Assembly (NCBI GenBank): GCA_964401615.1 | Contig: CAYNZF010000025.1 | Location: 1 to 26,003 of the forward strand | From: JAXGQD01 sp964401615 | GTDB lineage: Bacteria > Bacillota > Clostridia > Saccharofermentanales > Fastidiosipilaceae | Direction: 5' to 3' | DNA length: 26,003 bases | Shown here: positions 14,657 to 23,053 of the stretch, one piece after another | Position numbering within the stretch: position 1 is the stretch's first letter | Layout: each line of letters starts with the position of its first letter | Made by a program: the position numbers and the translations under genes | The notes under the pieces: generated by a model | Databases searched by the model: none | Told to the model about the DNA's origin: nothing | Seen by the model: only the letters and a program-made list of their open reading frames with translations

Positions 14657-16228
14657 TTATTTCGCGTAATCACTTATGCGAGTTTCTCTGATCATGTTAA
14701 CTTTGATCTGTCCGGGATAGTCCAATTCGTCTTCGATTTGGCGGCAAATTTCTCGAGCCCTCAGAATCATCTCATCTTCGGTCATCTGTTCAGGAATGAC
14801 CATGACACGCAGTTCCCTGCCCGCCTGGATGGCGAAACTCTTCTCAACCCCTTCAAAGCTGTCAGCGATTTCTTCCAGGCGCTGAATCCGTTTGACGTAA
14901 GTTTCGAGGTTTTCTCGTCTCGCACCGGGTCTGGCAGCCGAAATCGCATCCGCTGCGGCTACTATGCACGAGATGAGTGAAGTCGCTTCAACGTTGCCGT
15001 GATGCGATTCAATCGCATTGACAACCGCTTCCGGTTCATTGTGCTTGCGGGCATAATTGGCCCCCAGTTCAATGTGCGTTCCTTCCATTTCAAAGTCGAC
15101 CGACTTGCCGATATCATGTAAGAGTCCGGCACGTTTGGCCAGCTCAACATCCAAACCAAGTTCCGCTGCAATCATTCCTGACAACAGACTCACTTCGATG
15201 GAATGCTGCAAGGCATTTTGACCGTAACTGGTCCGGTAATGCATGCGGCCAAGCAGTTTGACGATTTCGGTGTTAACACCGATCACGCCGGTTTCGAAAA
15301 TCGCTTTCTCACCCTCCTGCTTGATGACCTGGTTCAGTTCCTTCTTCGCCTTGGTCGCCATTTCTTCAATACGAGCCGGATGGATACGTCCGTCTTGAAT
15401 CAGTTTTTCCAAAGTTAAGCGAGCTGTTTCACGGCGTATCGGATTGAAGCAGGAAAGAATCACTGCTTCAGGTGTATCATCGATAATCAAATCAACTCCG
15501 GTAATCGTCTCAATCGCACGGATATTGCGGCCTTCACGACCGATAATACGGCCTTTCATCTCATCATTGGGCAAGTTCACCACTGAAACAGTGGTTTCGG
15601 CCACATAATCGGATGCATAGCGCTGAATTGCTCCTACGACAATTTCCTTGGCCGTTTCTTCAGCTTTTTCATGAGCTTCTGCTTCCATTTGTTTTAACAT
15701 CATGGCCATGTCATGTCGATAAGTTTTAGCAGCGTTTTCGAGAACCAGTTCTTTGGCCTCTTCCATGCTCAAACGTGAAATAGCCTCAATTTCGCGGACT
15801 TTTTCGTCTTCAAGCGATTTCACACGGGCTTCGTTCTCCATTACAGCCTGTTGACGTTCTGTGAGCAGGTTTTCTTTCTGCTCCAGCATCTCGATTTTTT
15901 TATCCAATGCCGTTTCTTTTTGATCGATCCTCTGTCGTTCTTTTTGAAGATCCGACTTGCGCTCTTTCGTGTCGCGTTCCAAATCCAATTTGGTACGGTG
16001 GATTTCTTCCTTGGCTTGTAGCAGCAGTTCGCGTTTTCTTTGTTCACCGCTTTTTTGAGCTTCGCCCAACATGAGCTGAACTTCCTGTTCTTGCTTTTCT
16101 ATCTCATGCGCGAGTTCCAATTTTTTCTTGCTGAACCCCATGCGATATAGCAATACAGTAGCTCCGGTACCAAGTAAAATGCCCACCAGTACGCCAATTA
16201 ATATTTTTAACCACTCTATGGCAATCAC
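14657..16228 (-). CDS. rny: Ribonuclease Y
   Basis: RNase Y is the membrane-anchored endoribonuclease that starts mRNA decay in Firmicutes. The 523-residue frame has an N-terminal transmembrane helix (about 6-28), a long charged coiled coil (about 33-205), a KH domain (about 215-278, GxxG in IIGREGRN 228-235) and an HD domain (about 336-430, H342 and H371-D372 in LLHDIGKS). Length matches the family (about 520). The start is uncertain: the GTG at 16228 shares its first base with the last base of AGGAGG (16228-16233) and is too close to be used. The codon at best spacing, eight bases, is ATA at 16219, giving a 520-residue protein. The gene is alone between its promoter and a strong terminator. 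Its leader contains a hairpin. Confidence 0.96.
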   Translation of the reverse strand: MIAIEWLKILIGVLVGILLGTGATVLLYRMGFSKKKLELAHEIEKQEQEVQLMLGEAQKSGEQRKRELLLQAKEEIHRTKLDLERDTKERKSDLQKERQRIDQKETALDKKIEMLEQKENLLTERQQAVMENEARVKSLEDEKVREIEAISRLSMEEAKELVLENAAKTYRHDMAMMLKQMEAEAHEKAEETAKEIVVGAIQRYASDYVAETTVSVVNLPNDEMKGRIIGREGRNIRAIETITGVDLIIDDTPEAVILSCFNPIRRETARLTLEKLIQDGRIHPARIEEMATKAKKELNQVIKQEGEKAIFETGVIGVNTEIVKLLGRMHYRTSYGQNALQHSIEVSLLSGMIAAELGLDVELAKRAGLLHDIGKSVDFEMEGTHIELGANYARKHNEPEAVVNAIESHHGNVEATSLISCIVAAADAISAARPGARRENLETYVKRIQRLEEIADSFEGVEKSFAIQAGRELRVMVIPEQMTEDEMILRAREICRQIEDELDYPGQIKVNMIRETRISDYAK

Positions 16229-16263
16229 CTCCTATATTCAATTTTCAAATTGCAAATCCATAT

Positions 16264-16290
16264 CACTGTCGCTGATGCGACGAAATAGTG
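16264..16290 (-). promoter_or_regulatory. Hairpin in the rny leader
   Basis: CACT-GTCGC (16264-16272) pairs with GCGAC and AGTG (16277-16281, 16287-16290) around loop TGAT, with an unpaired GAAAT. A second small hairpin, CAATT/AATTG (16239-16252), lies just upstream of the ribosome site. Both fall in the predicted leader. There is no T run, so this is not a terminator. A regulatory role is only a possibility. Confidence 0.3.
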
Positions 16291-16328
16291 CCAAGTGATC
16301 GTTAGACCATCCAAATACTATCTGCAAA

Positions 16329-16337
16329 ATTATACCA
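16329..16337 (-). promoter_or_regulatory. Putative extended -10 promoter of rny
   Basis: The minus strand reads TGGTATAAT: a perfect TATAAT (16334-16329) with the TGn extension (16337-16335). No recognisable -35 lies 16-18 bases upstream. Transcription would start near 16322 and give a leader of about 95-100 bases. Confidence 0.6.
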
Positions 16338-16373
16338 CAGAAATGTTAGAATATGGACTAGCAAGGAGGCACT

Positions 16374-17330
16374 GTGCAATATCAATTTGTGGTAATAAAA
16401 GAAGATGATGGTAAAAAGGCGCACGAGGTTTTAGTCTCACGGCACCATTTTTCTCGTGTTCAGGTCAAGAAAGTAAGACTCCACGGTGAGTTGCTGGTCA
16501 ATGGACAAGCTCAGCGCATGATTGATCCGCTTTTCAAAGGTGATCTGGTTGAGCTTAAATATGAAGCGGAAAGCGAGCTGCCCATGGATGAGCTTGTCTC
16601 CATGCAAAGCGACATACCCATCTATTATCAAGATGAATGGTTCCTGGTGGTTGGTAAACCTGCCGGTCTGCTCACTCATCCCAGCTACACAGGCGAAAGC
16701 GACAGTCTCATCACACGTCTGAGTGAATACCGTCTTCACCCCATAACGCGCCTTGATCGAGGCACTTCCGGCATCATAATCCTGGCAAAATCCGGTCAGG
16801 CCCACTACAGCCTCACCAACGTTGCAGTTGAAAAAACTTACCTCGGCCTGGTAATCGGCTGTCCAAGCAAAATGACCGGGCTCATCGACGCACCGATTGG
16901 GCGGAAAGATGGCAGCATCATTGAACGGGAAGTGAGAGCTGATGGCAAGGTCAGCCAGACGCACTTCGATGTGCTGAAAACATACGGCGAGAGGCCAGGT
17001 ATCGCAGCCAAACTGAGTTTCAGACTGCTCACCGGACGCACACATCAAATCCGCGTCCATTGCCAAAACAGCGGCTTCCCTCTCTTTGGCGACAGCCTTT
17101 ATCCCCCCGACAAAGCCTGCCGTCAAAGCCTGCTTGACAGGGTGGGCAGCGAACTATACGTCGAGTTGGAAAAACTTAGTTCTAACTTAGCTCATCAAGC
17201 TTTGCATGCATATTCTGTGCGCTTTGTTCATCCTTACAGCAAAGCTATGCTCCATTTTGAAATGCCACTGCCTGAGGATGTGCAGTCACTTGAGCAAGCT
17301 TTGATCGAATTGGCGGGCACGGTCCAATAA
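16374..17330 (+). CDS. RluA-family pseudouridine synthase
   Basis: This 318-residue RluA-type pseudouridine synthase modifies rRNA or tRNA. The N-terminal region (about 1-65) looks like an S4-type RNA-binding fold (VQVKKVRLHGELLVNGQ). The catalytic domain has GKPAGLLTHPS, the active-site Asp D128 in TRLDRGTSGIIILAKS, and LLTGRTHQIRVHCQNSGFPLFGD. The GTG start at 16374 has AAGGAGG (16363-16369) four bases upstream, a rather short spacing. It is a second, diverged paralogue of the RluD in this window; its target uridine cannot be assigned. It is divergent from rny (145-base gap) and its last 45 bases overlap the 3' end of recN on the other strand. Confidence 0.93.
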   Translation: MQYQFVVIKEDDGKKAHEVLVSRHHFSRVQVKKVRLHGELLVNGQAQRMIDPLFKGDLVELKYEAESELPMDELVSMQSDIPIYYQDEWFLVVGKPAGLLTHPSYTGESDSLITRLSEYRLHPITRLDRGTSGIIILAKSGQAHYSLTNVAVEKTYLGLVIGCPSKMTGLIDAPIGRKDGSIIEREVRADGKVSQTHFDVLKTYGERPGIAAKLSFRLLTGRTHQIRVHCQNSGFPLFGDSLYPPDKACRQSLLDRVGSELYVELEKLSSNLAHQALHAYSVRFVHPYSKAMLHFEMPLPEDVQSLEQALIELAGTVQ

Positions 17331-19013
17331 TCCTGCCACAACTTCCGCTGCAGCACCCGCGGCCTCTTCACCACTGAGCAAACGGGCCAGTTCATGCTTG
17401 CGTTCATCTTCTTTCAAGGTGATCAATTGGGTATGGGTACGACCTTCGTTGATTGATTTCGCGATCAATACATGCTGCCGGCCACAGGCAGCGATCTGGG
17501 CCGAATGAGTGACACAGAATATCTGGTTTTCTACGGCTAAACGCTGCAATTTTTCACCGATCAAAGTACAGGTCTGACCGCTGACACCCGAATCCACCTC
17601 ATCAAAAATCAAGGTCGCATTGGGGTGACCCGACGTCAAAATCAGTTTGATTGCCAACAAGATACGAGCCGATTCACCACCTGAGGCTATTTTGGCCAGG
17701 GGCTTAAAATCTTCCCCCGGATTCGTGCAAATCATGAACTGCAGCTGATCCAGGCCGTATGGGCCGTACACGGTGGTATTTTCAGCGAAGGCGATCTTAA
17801 ATTCAGCTTCTTTCATACCCAGGGAAGATAGTTCGAATTCAACGGCTGCACTCAAGCGGCCCGCTGCACTATGACGTACCTTTGACAACGCGTCGGCAGC
17901 CTCTTGTAAGAGAAGGCGGTTGACATGCAGTTTTTCATCAATTTCGACGAGCCTGCTCTCCGCCGCCTCCAGTTCATCCCTGCGCTGTTCGGCATGTGCT
18001 TTGAAATCCGTGACATCTTTCAATTCGGGTCCGTATTTTCTTTTTAAATCAGCCAGTTGACTAAGTCGCAGTTCAATTTTATCCAAAAGATCGGGCTTAT
18101 CCTCGATTGTTTCGCGGTGGCTGTTTAATTCGCCCGACAAGTCAGACATTTCCTCGCGCAGCAGATCGGCCCTTTCAGCTTGTTCTCTCCAACGCTCGTC
18201 CAGTCTGGCCACCTCTTGAAGACGGGCTGAAATATAGTCGAGTCGGGCTAGAAGCGAATCCTCGCCATCCGCGCTTAATAGCGTTATGCACTCGTCCAGC
18301 GATCGGCGGATTTTAGCTGAATTTTGGTAAAGCAAACGATGTTTTCTGAGCTTTTCGTCCTCATCGCTGCGAGGAGCCAGCTTATCGATTTCTTCAATCT
18401 GATAGGACAAGAGATCGAGCTCCCGCGCTCGTTGCGCAGGATTGCCGCCCAATTGCTTTTGTTCACGCAAAAGATTTTTCCGCTCGCTCAGCAGTTCCTG
18501 GTAGGTATTTAGTTTCTCATGAAGTTCCTCCCCGGCAAAACGATCCAGCAGGGGCAAGTGGGTCTTCACATCATACAAGGCCGCCTGGTCACGCTGAGAT
18601 TGAATATCCAATAGATAGGCACCCACTTCGTGCAGCCGTTGCAGGCTGACAAAACGACCATTGATTCTGCAATAATTTTTACCTTTAGCAGCCACTTCGC
18701 GTGACAGAATCAGACTATCCGGAAATGTATCATCCGGCTCAGCTTCGACTAAACCATCCGCCATGAGTTCGGCCTGAACCCGGGGAGGCAAGAGCTGCTC
18801 AACTGCAGAAAACACGACCTCCACGAGCGCTGATGTGGCCCCGTTACGGACCGCGTCTTTGTTAGCCCGACCTCCGCTGACGAGATCCAGGGCGGAAATC
18901 AATAAAGATTTTCCCGCGCCGGTTTCTCCGGTAAAGACCGTCAAGGCATCCTCCAGGCTGAGTTCAGCACTTTCCAAAAGGGCCAGGTTTCGAATTGAAA
19001 GTCGATCAATCAT
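17286..19013 (-). CDS. recN: DNA repair protein RecN
   Basis: RecN is an SMC-like ATPase that acts early at DNA double-strand breaks. The 575-residue protein has the N-terminal ATPase half with Walker A GETGAGKS (29-36), a long central coiled coil (about 155-390) with a hinge region, and the C-terminal half with the ABC signature ASGGESARILLAIK and Walker B TLIFDEVDSGVSGQ. Length is normal (about 560-575). It starts nine bases after nadK in the nusB-to-recN operon. argR, which usually lies between nadK and recN in Clostridia, is absent. The last 14 codons plus stop overlap the convergent pseudouridine synthase gene. No terminator with a T run is visible downstream on the minus strand. Confidence 0.97.
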   Translation of the reverse strand: MIDRLSIRNLALLESAELSLEDALTVFTGETGAGKSLLISALDLVSGGRANKDAVRNGATSALVEVVFSAVEQLLPPRVQAELMADGLVEAEPDDTFPDSLILSREVAAKGKNYCRINGRFVSLQRLHEVGAYLLDIQSQRDQAALYDVKTHLPLLDRFAGEELHEKLNTYQELLSERKNLLREQKQLGGNPAQRARELDLLSYQIEEIDKLAPRSDEDEKLRKHRLLYQNSAKIRRSLDECITLLSADGEDSLLARLDYISARLQEVARLDERWREQAERADLLREEMSDLSGELNSHRETIEDKPDLLDKIELRLSQLADLKRKYGPELKDVTDFKAHAEQRRDELEAAESRLVEIDEKLHVNRLLLQEAADALSKVRHSAAGRLSAAVEFELSSLGMKEAEFKIAFAENTTVYGPYGLDQLQFMICTNPGEDFKPLAKIASGGESARILLAIKLILTSGHPNATLIFDEVDSGVSGQTCTLIGEKLQRLAVENQIFCVTHSAQIAACGRQHVLIAKSINEGRTHTQLITLKEDERKHELARLLSGEEAAGAAAEVVAGLLDRARQFDQSLLK

Positions 19014-19022
19014 CTTCCGAAC

Positions 19023-19898
19023 TCATTCTTGTTTGGGATTGGTCTGAGACATGTCAGCACGACCACGCAGTTTATCCGGCAGTCCCTCGAAGAAATTGCT
19101 GTCATTGAGGCAAATGCGCTGAAGTTTTTCTTGTGCGCGTCTGACATTGACCTGATCACCGCGCTTGAAAGCAACCTCATTTCTGCCGTCGACCGACAGT
19201 GTGGCGTCCGCAGGGTAATGATCCAGTTTCAGGCTCACTTCGGTCGAGGGATTGAGCAAATAACTGCGATTATGCAGCGAATAGGGACAAATCGGTGTTA
19301 TTGTCACCAGTTCCAGATCCGGGTGGACAATCGGCCCTCCCGCAGCCATGGCGTAGCCGGTCGAACCGGTTGGAGTCGCGACCAGAATTCCGTCGCAGCG
19401 GATGTTTTCGATATAGCGTTGGTCAAAGTACAGCTGCACCGGAATAATGCGCTGTGAGGCACCACGCGAAAGCAAAGCCTCGTTAAGAGCCAACTCGGAA
19501 TATTTCACATTGCCCTCCGCATCGACGCAGGACACATCCAGAAGCATTCGTTCCTCTATGACGAAATCATCACATAAAAGTCGGTTCAAACCCTCTTCAA
19601 CCTCATTTGGCCGAATTTCTGTCAGAAAACCCACACTGCCCAGATTGATTCCCACGATGGGGACTTGTCTGCGATTCATGGCGTGAACTGCATTTAAAAA
19701 TGTGCCGTCACCTCCCATGCTGATCATGATGTCAATGTCACTAAAGTCAGTAGAAATTGCTTGCTCAAATTGCTCAGGATCCACAGACTGGCGGTCGATG
19801 ACCAATTCGCAGCCACGGGCAGTAAAAAAATCGCAGACGCGCGCAAGCATCCTGCCTTGAGGATCTTTATAGTAATTGGAAATCAAACCGAATTTCAT
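19023..19898 (-). CDS. nadK: NAD kinase
   Basis: NAD kinase phosphorylates NAD to NADP. The 291-residue protein shows the family motifs in order: GGDGT (62-66) in MISMGGDGTFLNAVH, the NE pair (139-140) in ALNEALLSRG, and TPTGSTGYAMAAGGP (175-189), followed by the C-terminal beta-rich region with LSVDGRNEVAFKRGD. Length is typical for bacteria. ATG start at 19898. It lies 45 bases after dxs and nine bases before recN. tlyA, usually between dxs and nadK in Clostridia, is missing here. Cytoplasmic; no regulatory element is visible. Confidence 0.97.
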   Translation of the reverse strand: MKFGLISNYYKDPQGRMLARVCDFFTARGCELVIDRQSVDPEQFEQAISTDFSDIDIMISMGGDGTFLNAVHAMNRRQVPIVGINLGSVGFLTEIRPNEVEEGLNRLLCDDFVIEERMLLDVSCVDAEGNVKYSELALNEALLSRGASQRIIPVQLYFDQRYIENIRCDGILVATPTGSTGYAMAAGGPIVHPDLELVTITPICPYSLHNRSYLLNPSTEVSLKLDHYPADATLSVDGRNEVAFKRGDQVNVRRAQEKLQRICLNDSNFFEGLPDKLRGRADMSQTNPKQE

Positions 19899-19943
19899 CG
19901 CCTACCCCGTTTCATCATTGGATCTTAGCATCAGCGCAAGCGC

Positions 19944-21875
19944 TCAAGCCGTTCTGTACTTCCCTTTTTCCAGCAAAATCTCGCGAATTTTCGCTTCAAT
20001 GCTGAGACCGTCCAAGCCGCAGTCGCGGATACTTTCTTTGGGACTGGCTTGATATACAGGGCAGTCCCCAATGTGCAGACAGGCAAAAGGCAGCGACAAG
20101 CCACGCTCCTGCATGGCCAATGCCAATTGTTCTCCCAGTCCACCGGCGGATACCTGCTCTTCAAGCACGACCACTGCCTTTGTGGCGGCAATCGAGCTTA
20201 TCAGCGAATCAAGGGGCAGAGGTTTAAAACGCTGCACATCAATAACTTCGACAGAAACACCGCTGAGTGCCAATTGTTCAGCTGTTTCCAAGGCTTGTCC
20301 GCAGAGCTGACCAAGCACGATCAAGCTGACATCTCGCCCCGGACGCAGGGTAAGCGGTCCAGGAAGTCCTGATGCTATGCTGCTGCGTTTATTTTTGGCG
20401 TGAGCATAAGCAAGAGCGGCATGTTTGTTTTCGGATCCTCTTGGGTAACGAAGCGCCACAGGAGCATTATTGTTTTGTAAAGCCCAGTGGAGGCCGTCTT
20501 TCAAGGCAAGATAACAGGAAGGATAGAGAATCTGCAGATTGGGTACCGCGCTCATAAAAGAACTGTCGTAGATCCCCTGATGTGTTTCACCATCATTGCC
20601 GACAATACCCGTTCTGTCTACACCGAAAACGACAGGTAAATTCTGTAAAGCCACATCGTGCAGCAGTTGATCAAGAGCACGCTGCATGAAAGTTGAATAA
20701 ATGCAGACGACCGGTTTCAGACCACCTGCGGCCATGCCCGCAGCCATCGTCACAGCATGCGGTTCGGCGATGCCCACGTCAAAGAATCGCTCGGGGTAGC
20801 GAGCGGCAAAAGCGTCAAGTCCGGTGCCTTGTCCCATCGCAGCGGTCAACGCGACGATGCGTTGGTCCTGCGCCGCTTCTTCAAGTAAAGCCGTGCTGAA
20901 AGCCTGGGTAAAATTACTTTCTGTCTTATTGATCGGTACTTCACTGACGCCTTCGTCCAAAGAAAATGGACTGACACCGTGGTAAAGCGATGGGGCCTGT
21001 TCAGCCTTTGAATAACCTTTGCCCTTTTGAGTGCAGACGTGCAGAACAGCAGGTCCTTTGCGGTCCTTCAACGCCAGCATGTAGCGGTTCAGGGCCGCAA
21101 TGTCATGCCCATCCACCGGACCGTAATAACGCAGTCCAAGCGTTTCAAAATAAATGTGATCACTTGGTTTGACAAGCTTGAGGCGCAAGCTGTCTTTCAA
21201 CTTGTTAAGAATAAACAGAGCTCCCTGTCCGATAAGCGGAATCTTGTGGAGAATGCGAGATCCTCTGCGTTTGGCCTGATTGTAGCGCCGCGATACGCGC
21301 AAGTTGTTGAGATGGTTCGAAAGCGCTCCGACATTGTCGGAGATGCTCATTTGATTGTCGTTGATGATAATCAGCAGATCGTCTTTTTCGTTGTCAATAT
21401 TGTTGATGGCCTCGTAAAACATACCACCGGTCATCGCCCCGTCGCCGATCACCGCAATGACGCGGCCGCTTTGACCTTGCATTTTCATGGCACGCTCAAG
21501 CCCCAGCGCGGCAGAGACTGAAGTGCTGCTGTGTCCAGTATTAAAGCTGTCATAGGGACTTTCTTCTCTTTTGGGAAAGCCCGACAGACCTCCTTTTTGG
21601 CGTAGTTCACAAAATTCGGCGCGTCTGCCCGTCAAAATTTTGTAACTGTATGATTGATGACCTACGTCCCAGATCACTTTATCTGTGCGGAAATCAAAGC
21701 AATGCAAAAGTGACAAGGTCAATTCAACCGTCCCGAGATTGGAAGCCAGATGTCCACCCGTTCTAGCCACGTTTTCACTGATTTCGACACGCAAGTCTGA
21801 GGCGAGCTGCTCCAACTCGATCTTATCTAAGGTCCGGATATCTTCAGGTTTTGTAATTCGGTCTAAAATGGTCAT
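19944..21875 (-). CDS. dxs: 1-deoxy-D-xylulose-5-phosphate synthase
   Basis: Dxs is the first enzyme of the methylerythritol phosphate pathway; it condenses pyruvate with glyceraldehyde 3-phosphate using thiamine diphosphate. The 643-residue protein has the N-terminal TPP-binding domain with H73 in WDVGHQSYSYKILTGR, and the GDG-x-N motif (GDGAMTGG at 144-151, with N173 in INDNQ). The transketolase-like middle domain has IAEPHAVTMAAGMA and DRTGIVGNDGETHQG, and a C-terminal transketolase domain follows. Length is typical (about 620-640). ATG start at 21875, six bases after ispA, so the two isoprenoid genes are coupled in the nusB-recN operon. Confidence 0.97.
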   Translation of the reverse strand: MTILDRITKPEDIRTLDKIELEQLASDLRVEISENVARTGGHLASNLGTVELTLSLLHCFDFRTDKVIWDVGHQSYSYKILTGRRAEFCELRQKGGLSGFPKREESPYDSFNTGHSSTSVSAALGLERAMKMQGQSGRVIAVIGDGAMTGGMFYEAINNIDNEKDDLLIIINDNQMSISDNVGALSNHLNNLRVSRRYNQAKRRGSRILHKIPLIGQGALFILNKLKDSLRLKLVKPSDHIYFETLGLRYYGPVDGHDIAALNRYMLALKDRKGPAVLHVCTQKGKGYSKAEQAPSLYHGVSPFSLDEGVSEVPINKTESNFTQAFSTALLEEAAQDQRIVALTAAMGQGTGLDAFAARYPERFFDVGIAEPHAVTMAAGMAAGGLKPVVCIYSTFMQRALDQLLHDVALQNLPVVFGVDRTGIVGNDGETHQGIYDSSFMSAVPNLQILYPSCYLALKDGLHWALQNNNAPVALRYPRGSENKHAALAYAHAKNKRSSIASGLPGPLTLRPGRDVSLIVLGQLCGQALETAEQLALSGVSVEVIDVQRFKPLPLDSLISSIAATKAVVVLEEQVSAGGLGEQLALAMQERGLSLPFACLHIGDCPVYQASPKESIRDCGLDGLSIEAKIREILLEKGKYRTA

Positions 21876-21881
21876 GCTCCT

Positions 21882-22802
21882 TTATTTATCTCGTTTTAAG
21901 AGCGCTCCGGCAAAATCACTCAAGAAACCGGTTTCACAACCGCTCTTCGCTAAAGCGTCCAGCGCGGCCAGGGCTGCTGCAGTCGCTGCTTCAGCTCTTT
22001 CCTCGGCAGCCGTCATCCCCAGCAGTGAGACATAAGTGGATTTTTGATCACGGGCATCTTTACCAACGGTTTTTCCCATTGCGGCTGAACTGGAACTGCA
22101 GTCAAGGATATCATCGCGAATTTGAAAAGCCAGGCCGAGCTTTTGGGCAAAAACGGTGAAATATTCAAGTTCTTCCTGATTGGCTCCTGCAGCGGTTGCT
22201 CCGCCCAGGACGGCCGCTTCGATGAGTGCGGAAGTTTTCTTCAAGTCCATTTCTTCCAAAGTTTCAAGGCTGATCTTTTGTCCTTCTGAGGAGAGGTCGA
22301 TCACCTGGCCGCCGATCATTCCTTGCTGCCCGAATCGTTTGGCCATAGCCTGCCCTGCCTTGAGCAGTCTCGTTCTGACTGCCTCACCAGAGGCTGACGC
22401 GAGGGTATCCAAAACGAGTTCGAATGCCAGATTCAAAAGCGCGTCACCTGCCAAAAGAGCATTGGCTTCGCCATAAACAATGTGGGCCGTCGCACGTCCG
22501 CGGCGTAAGTCATCGTTGTCCATGCAAGGCAGATCATCATGGACCAGAGAGTAGCAATGCACCATTTCCACGGCAGCGGCCAGTCTGTCAAGGGCTTCAG
22601 CCGACGCTGCTGAGCCTCGCCCCGGGACTGCGTCCGCGGCTGCGAACAGCAATTGGGGTCTTACCCTTTTTCCGGGCGCGAGCAGGGCATAACGCATCGC
22701 TTGCCCAAGTAGTCCCGCGCGGCCGAGGGGCGCCTGCAGAAATCTCTTAATTGCCTCTTCACTACGTTCAAAATATTGCTGCGCTTGTAATTTGTAATCC
22801 AT
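21882..22802 (-). CDS. ispA: Polyprenyl synthetase, farnesyl diphosphate synthase type
   Basis: IspA-type short-chain prenyltransferase makes farnesyl diphosphate from isopentenyl and dimethylallyl diphosphate. The 306-residue protein has the first Asp-rich motif DDLPCMDNDD (from 89) with the bacterial FPPS two-residue insertion, and the second motif FQIRDDILD (226-234). GKRVRPQL near residue 44 binds substrate. The C-terminal 50 residues are Ala-rich. The ATG at 22802 lies two bases after the xseB stop, and dxs follows by six bases. Exact chain length (C15 versus C10 or C20) is inferred from family and position, not proven. Confidence 0.95.
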   Translation of the reverse strand: MDYKLQAQQYFERSEEAIKRFLQAPLGRAGLLGQAMRYALLAPGKRVRPQLLFAAADAVPGRGSAASAEALDRLAAAVEMVHCYSLVHDDLPCMDNDDLRRGRATAHIVYGEANALLAGDALLNLAFELVLDTLASASGEAVRTRLLKAGQAMAKRFGQQGMIGGQVIDLSSEGQKISLETLEEMDLKKTSALIEAAVLGGATAAGANQEELEYFTVFAQKLGLAFQIRDDILDCSSSSAAMGKTVGKDARDQKSTYVSLLGMTAAEERAEAATAAALAALDALAKSGCETGFLSDFAGALLKRDK

Positions 22803-22804
22803 GT

Positions 22805-23053
22805 TTATTGTTCCGGGAAAGGCACTTCTTTCATGCCTTCGCTGCCCGCGTTCACGAGCTGGGTAATCTGTTTTTCTGCTTCATCCAGCTTCGCTTGGCA
22901 AAGTCGGGCCAGTTCAGTCCCCCTGGCAAAGGCTTTCATCGCCTCATCCAGGCTGACTTCCCCGGATTCCAATACGGCCACGGCTTGCTCCAATTGGGCC
23001 AAGGCTTCTTCAAAGCTCAGTTCAACCGCTTTGTTTTTTTCTTTAGTGGGCAT
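22805..23053 (-). CDS. xseB: Exodeoxyribonuclease VII small subunit
   Basis: This 82-residue protein has the typical XseB helical hairpin: SFEEALAQLEQAVAVLESGE, then SLDEAMKAFARGTELARLCQAKLDEAEKQI. It pairs with XseA to form exonuclease VII, which degrades single-stranded DNA in both directions. Its start overlaps the end of xseA by 11 bases, implying translational coupling, and ispA follows two bases after its stop. Length is usual (about 75-85). Confidence 0.96.
   Translation of the reverse strand: MPTKEKNKAVELSFEEALAQLEQAVAVLESGEVSLDEAMKAFARGTELARLCQAKLDEAEKQITQLVNAGSEGMKEVPFPEQ

Noticed and set aside
16437..17126. Minus-strand open frame of 229 codons opposite the pseudouridine synthase
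   Set aside because: It is the shadow of a conserved gene with clear catalytic motifs; its composition is low-complexity and it has no start signal.
17171..17192. Possible terminator for recN inside the convergent gene (TTAG/CTAA, then T run on the minus strand)
   Set aside because: The stem is only four base pairs, too weak for an intrinsic terminator; it looks like a chance direct repeat of ACTTAG.
21027..21521. Plus-strand open frame of 164 codons opposite dxs
   Set aside because: It is fully inside dxs on the other strand, with no family resemblance.
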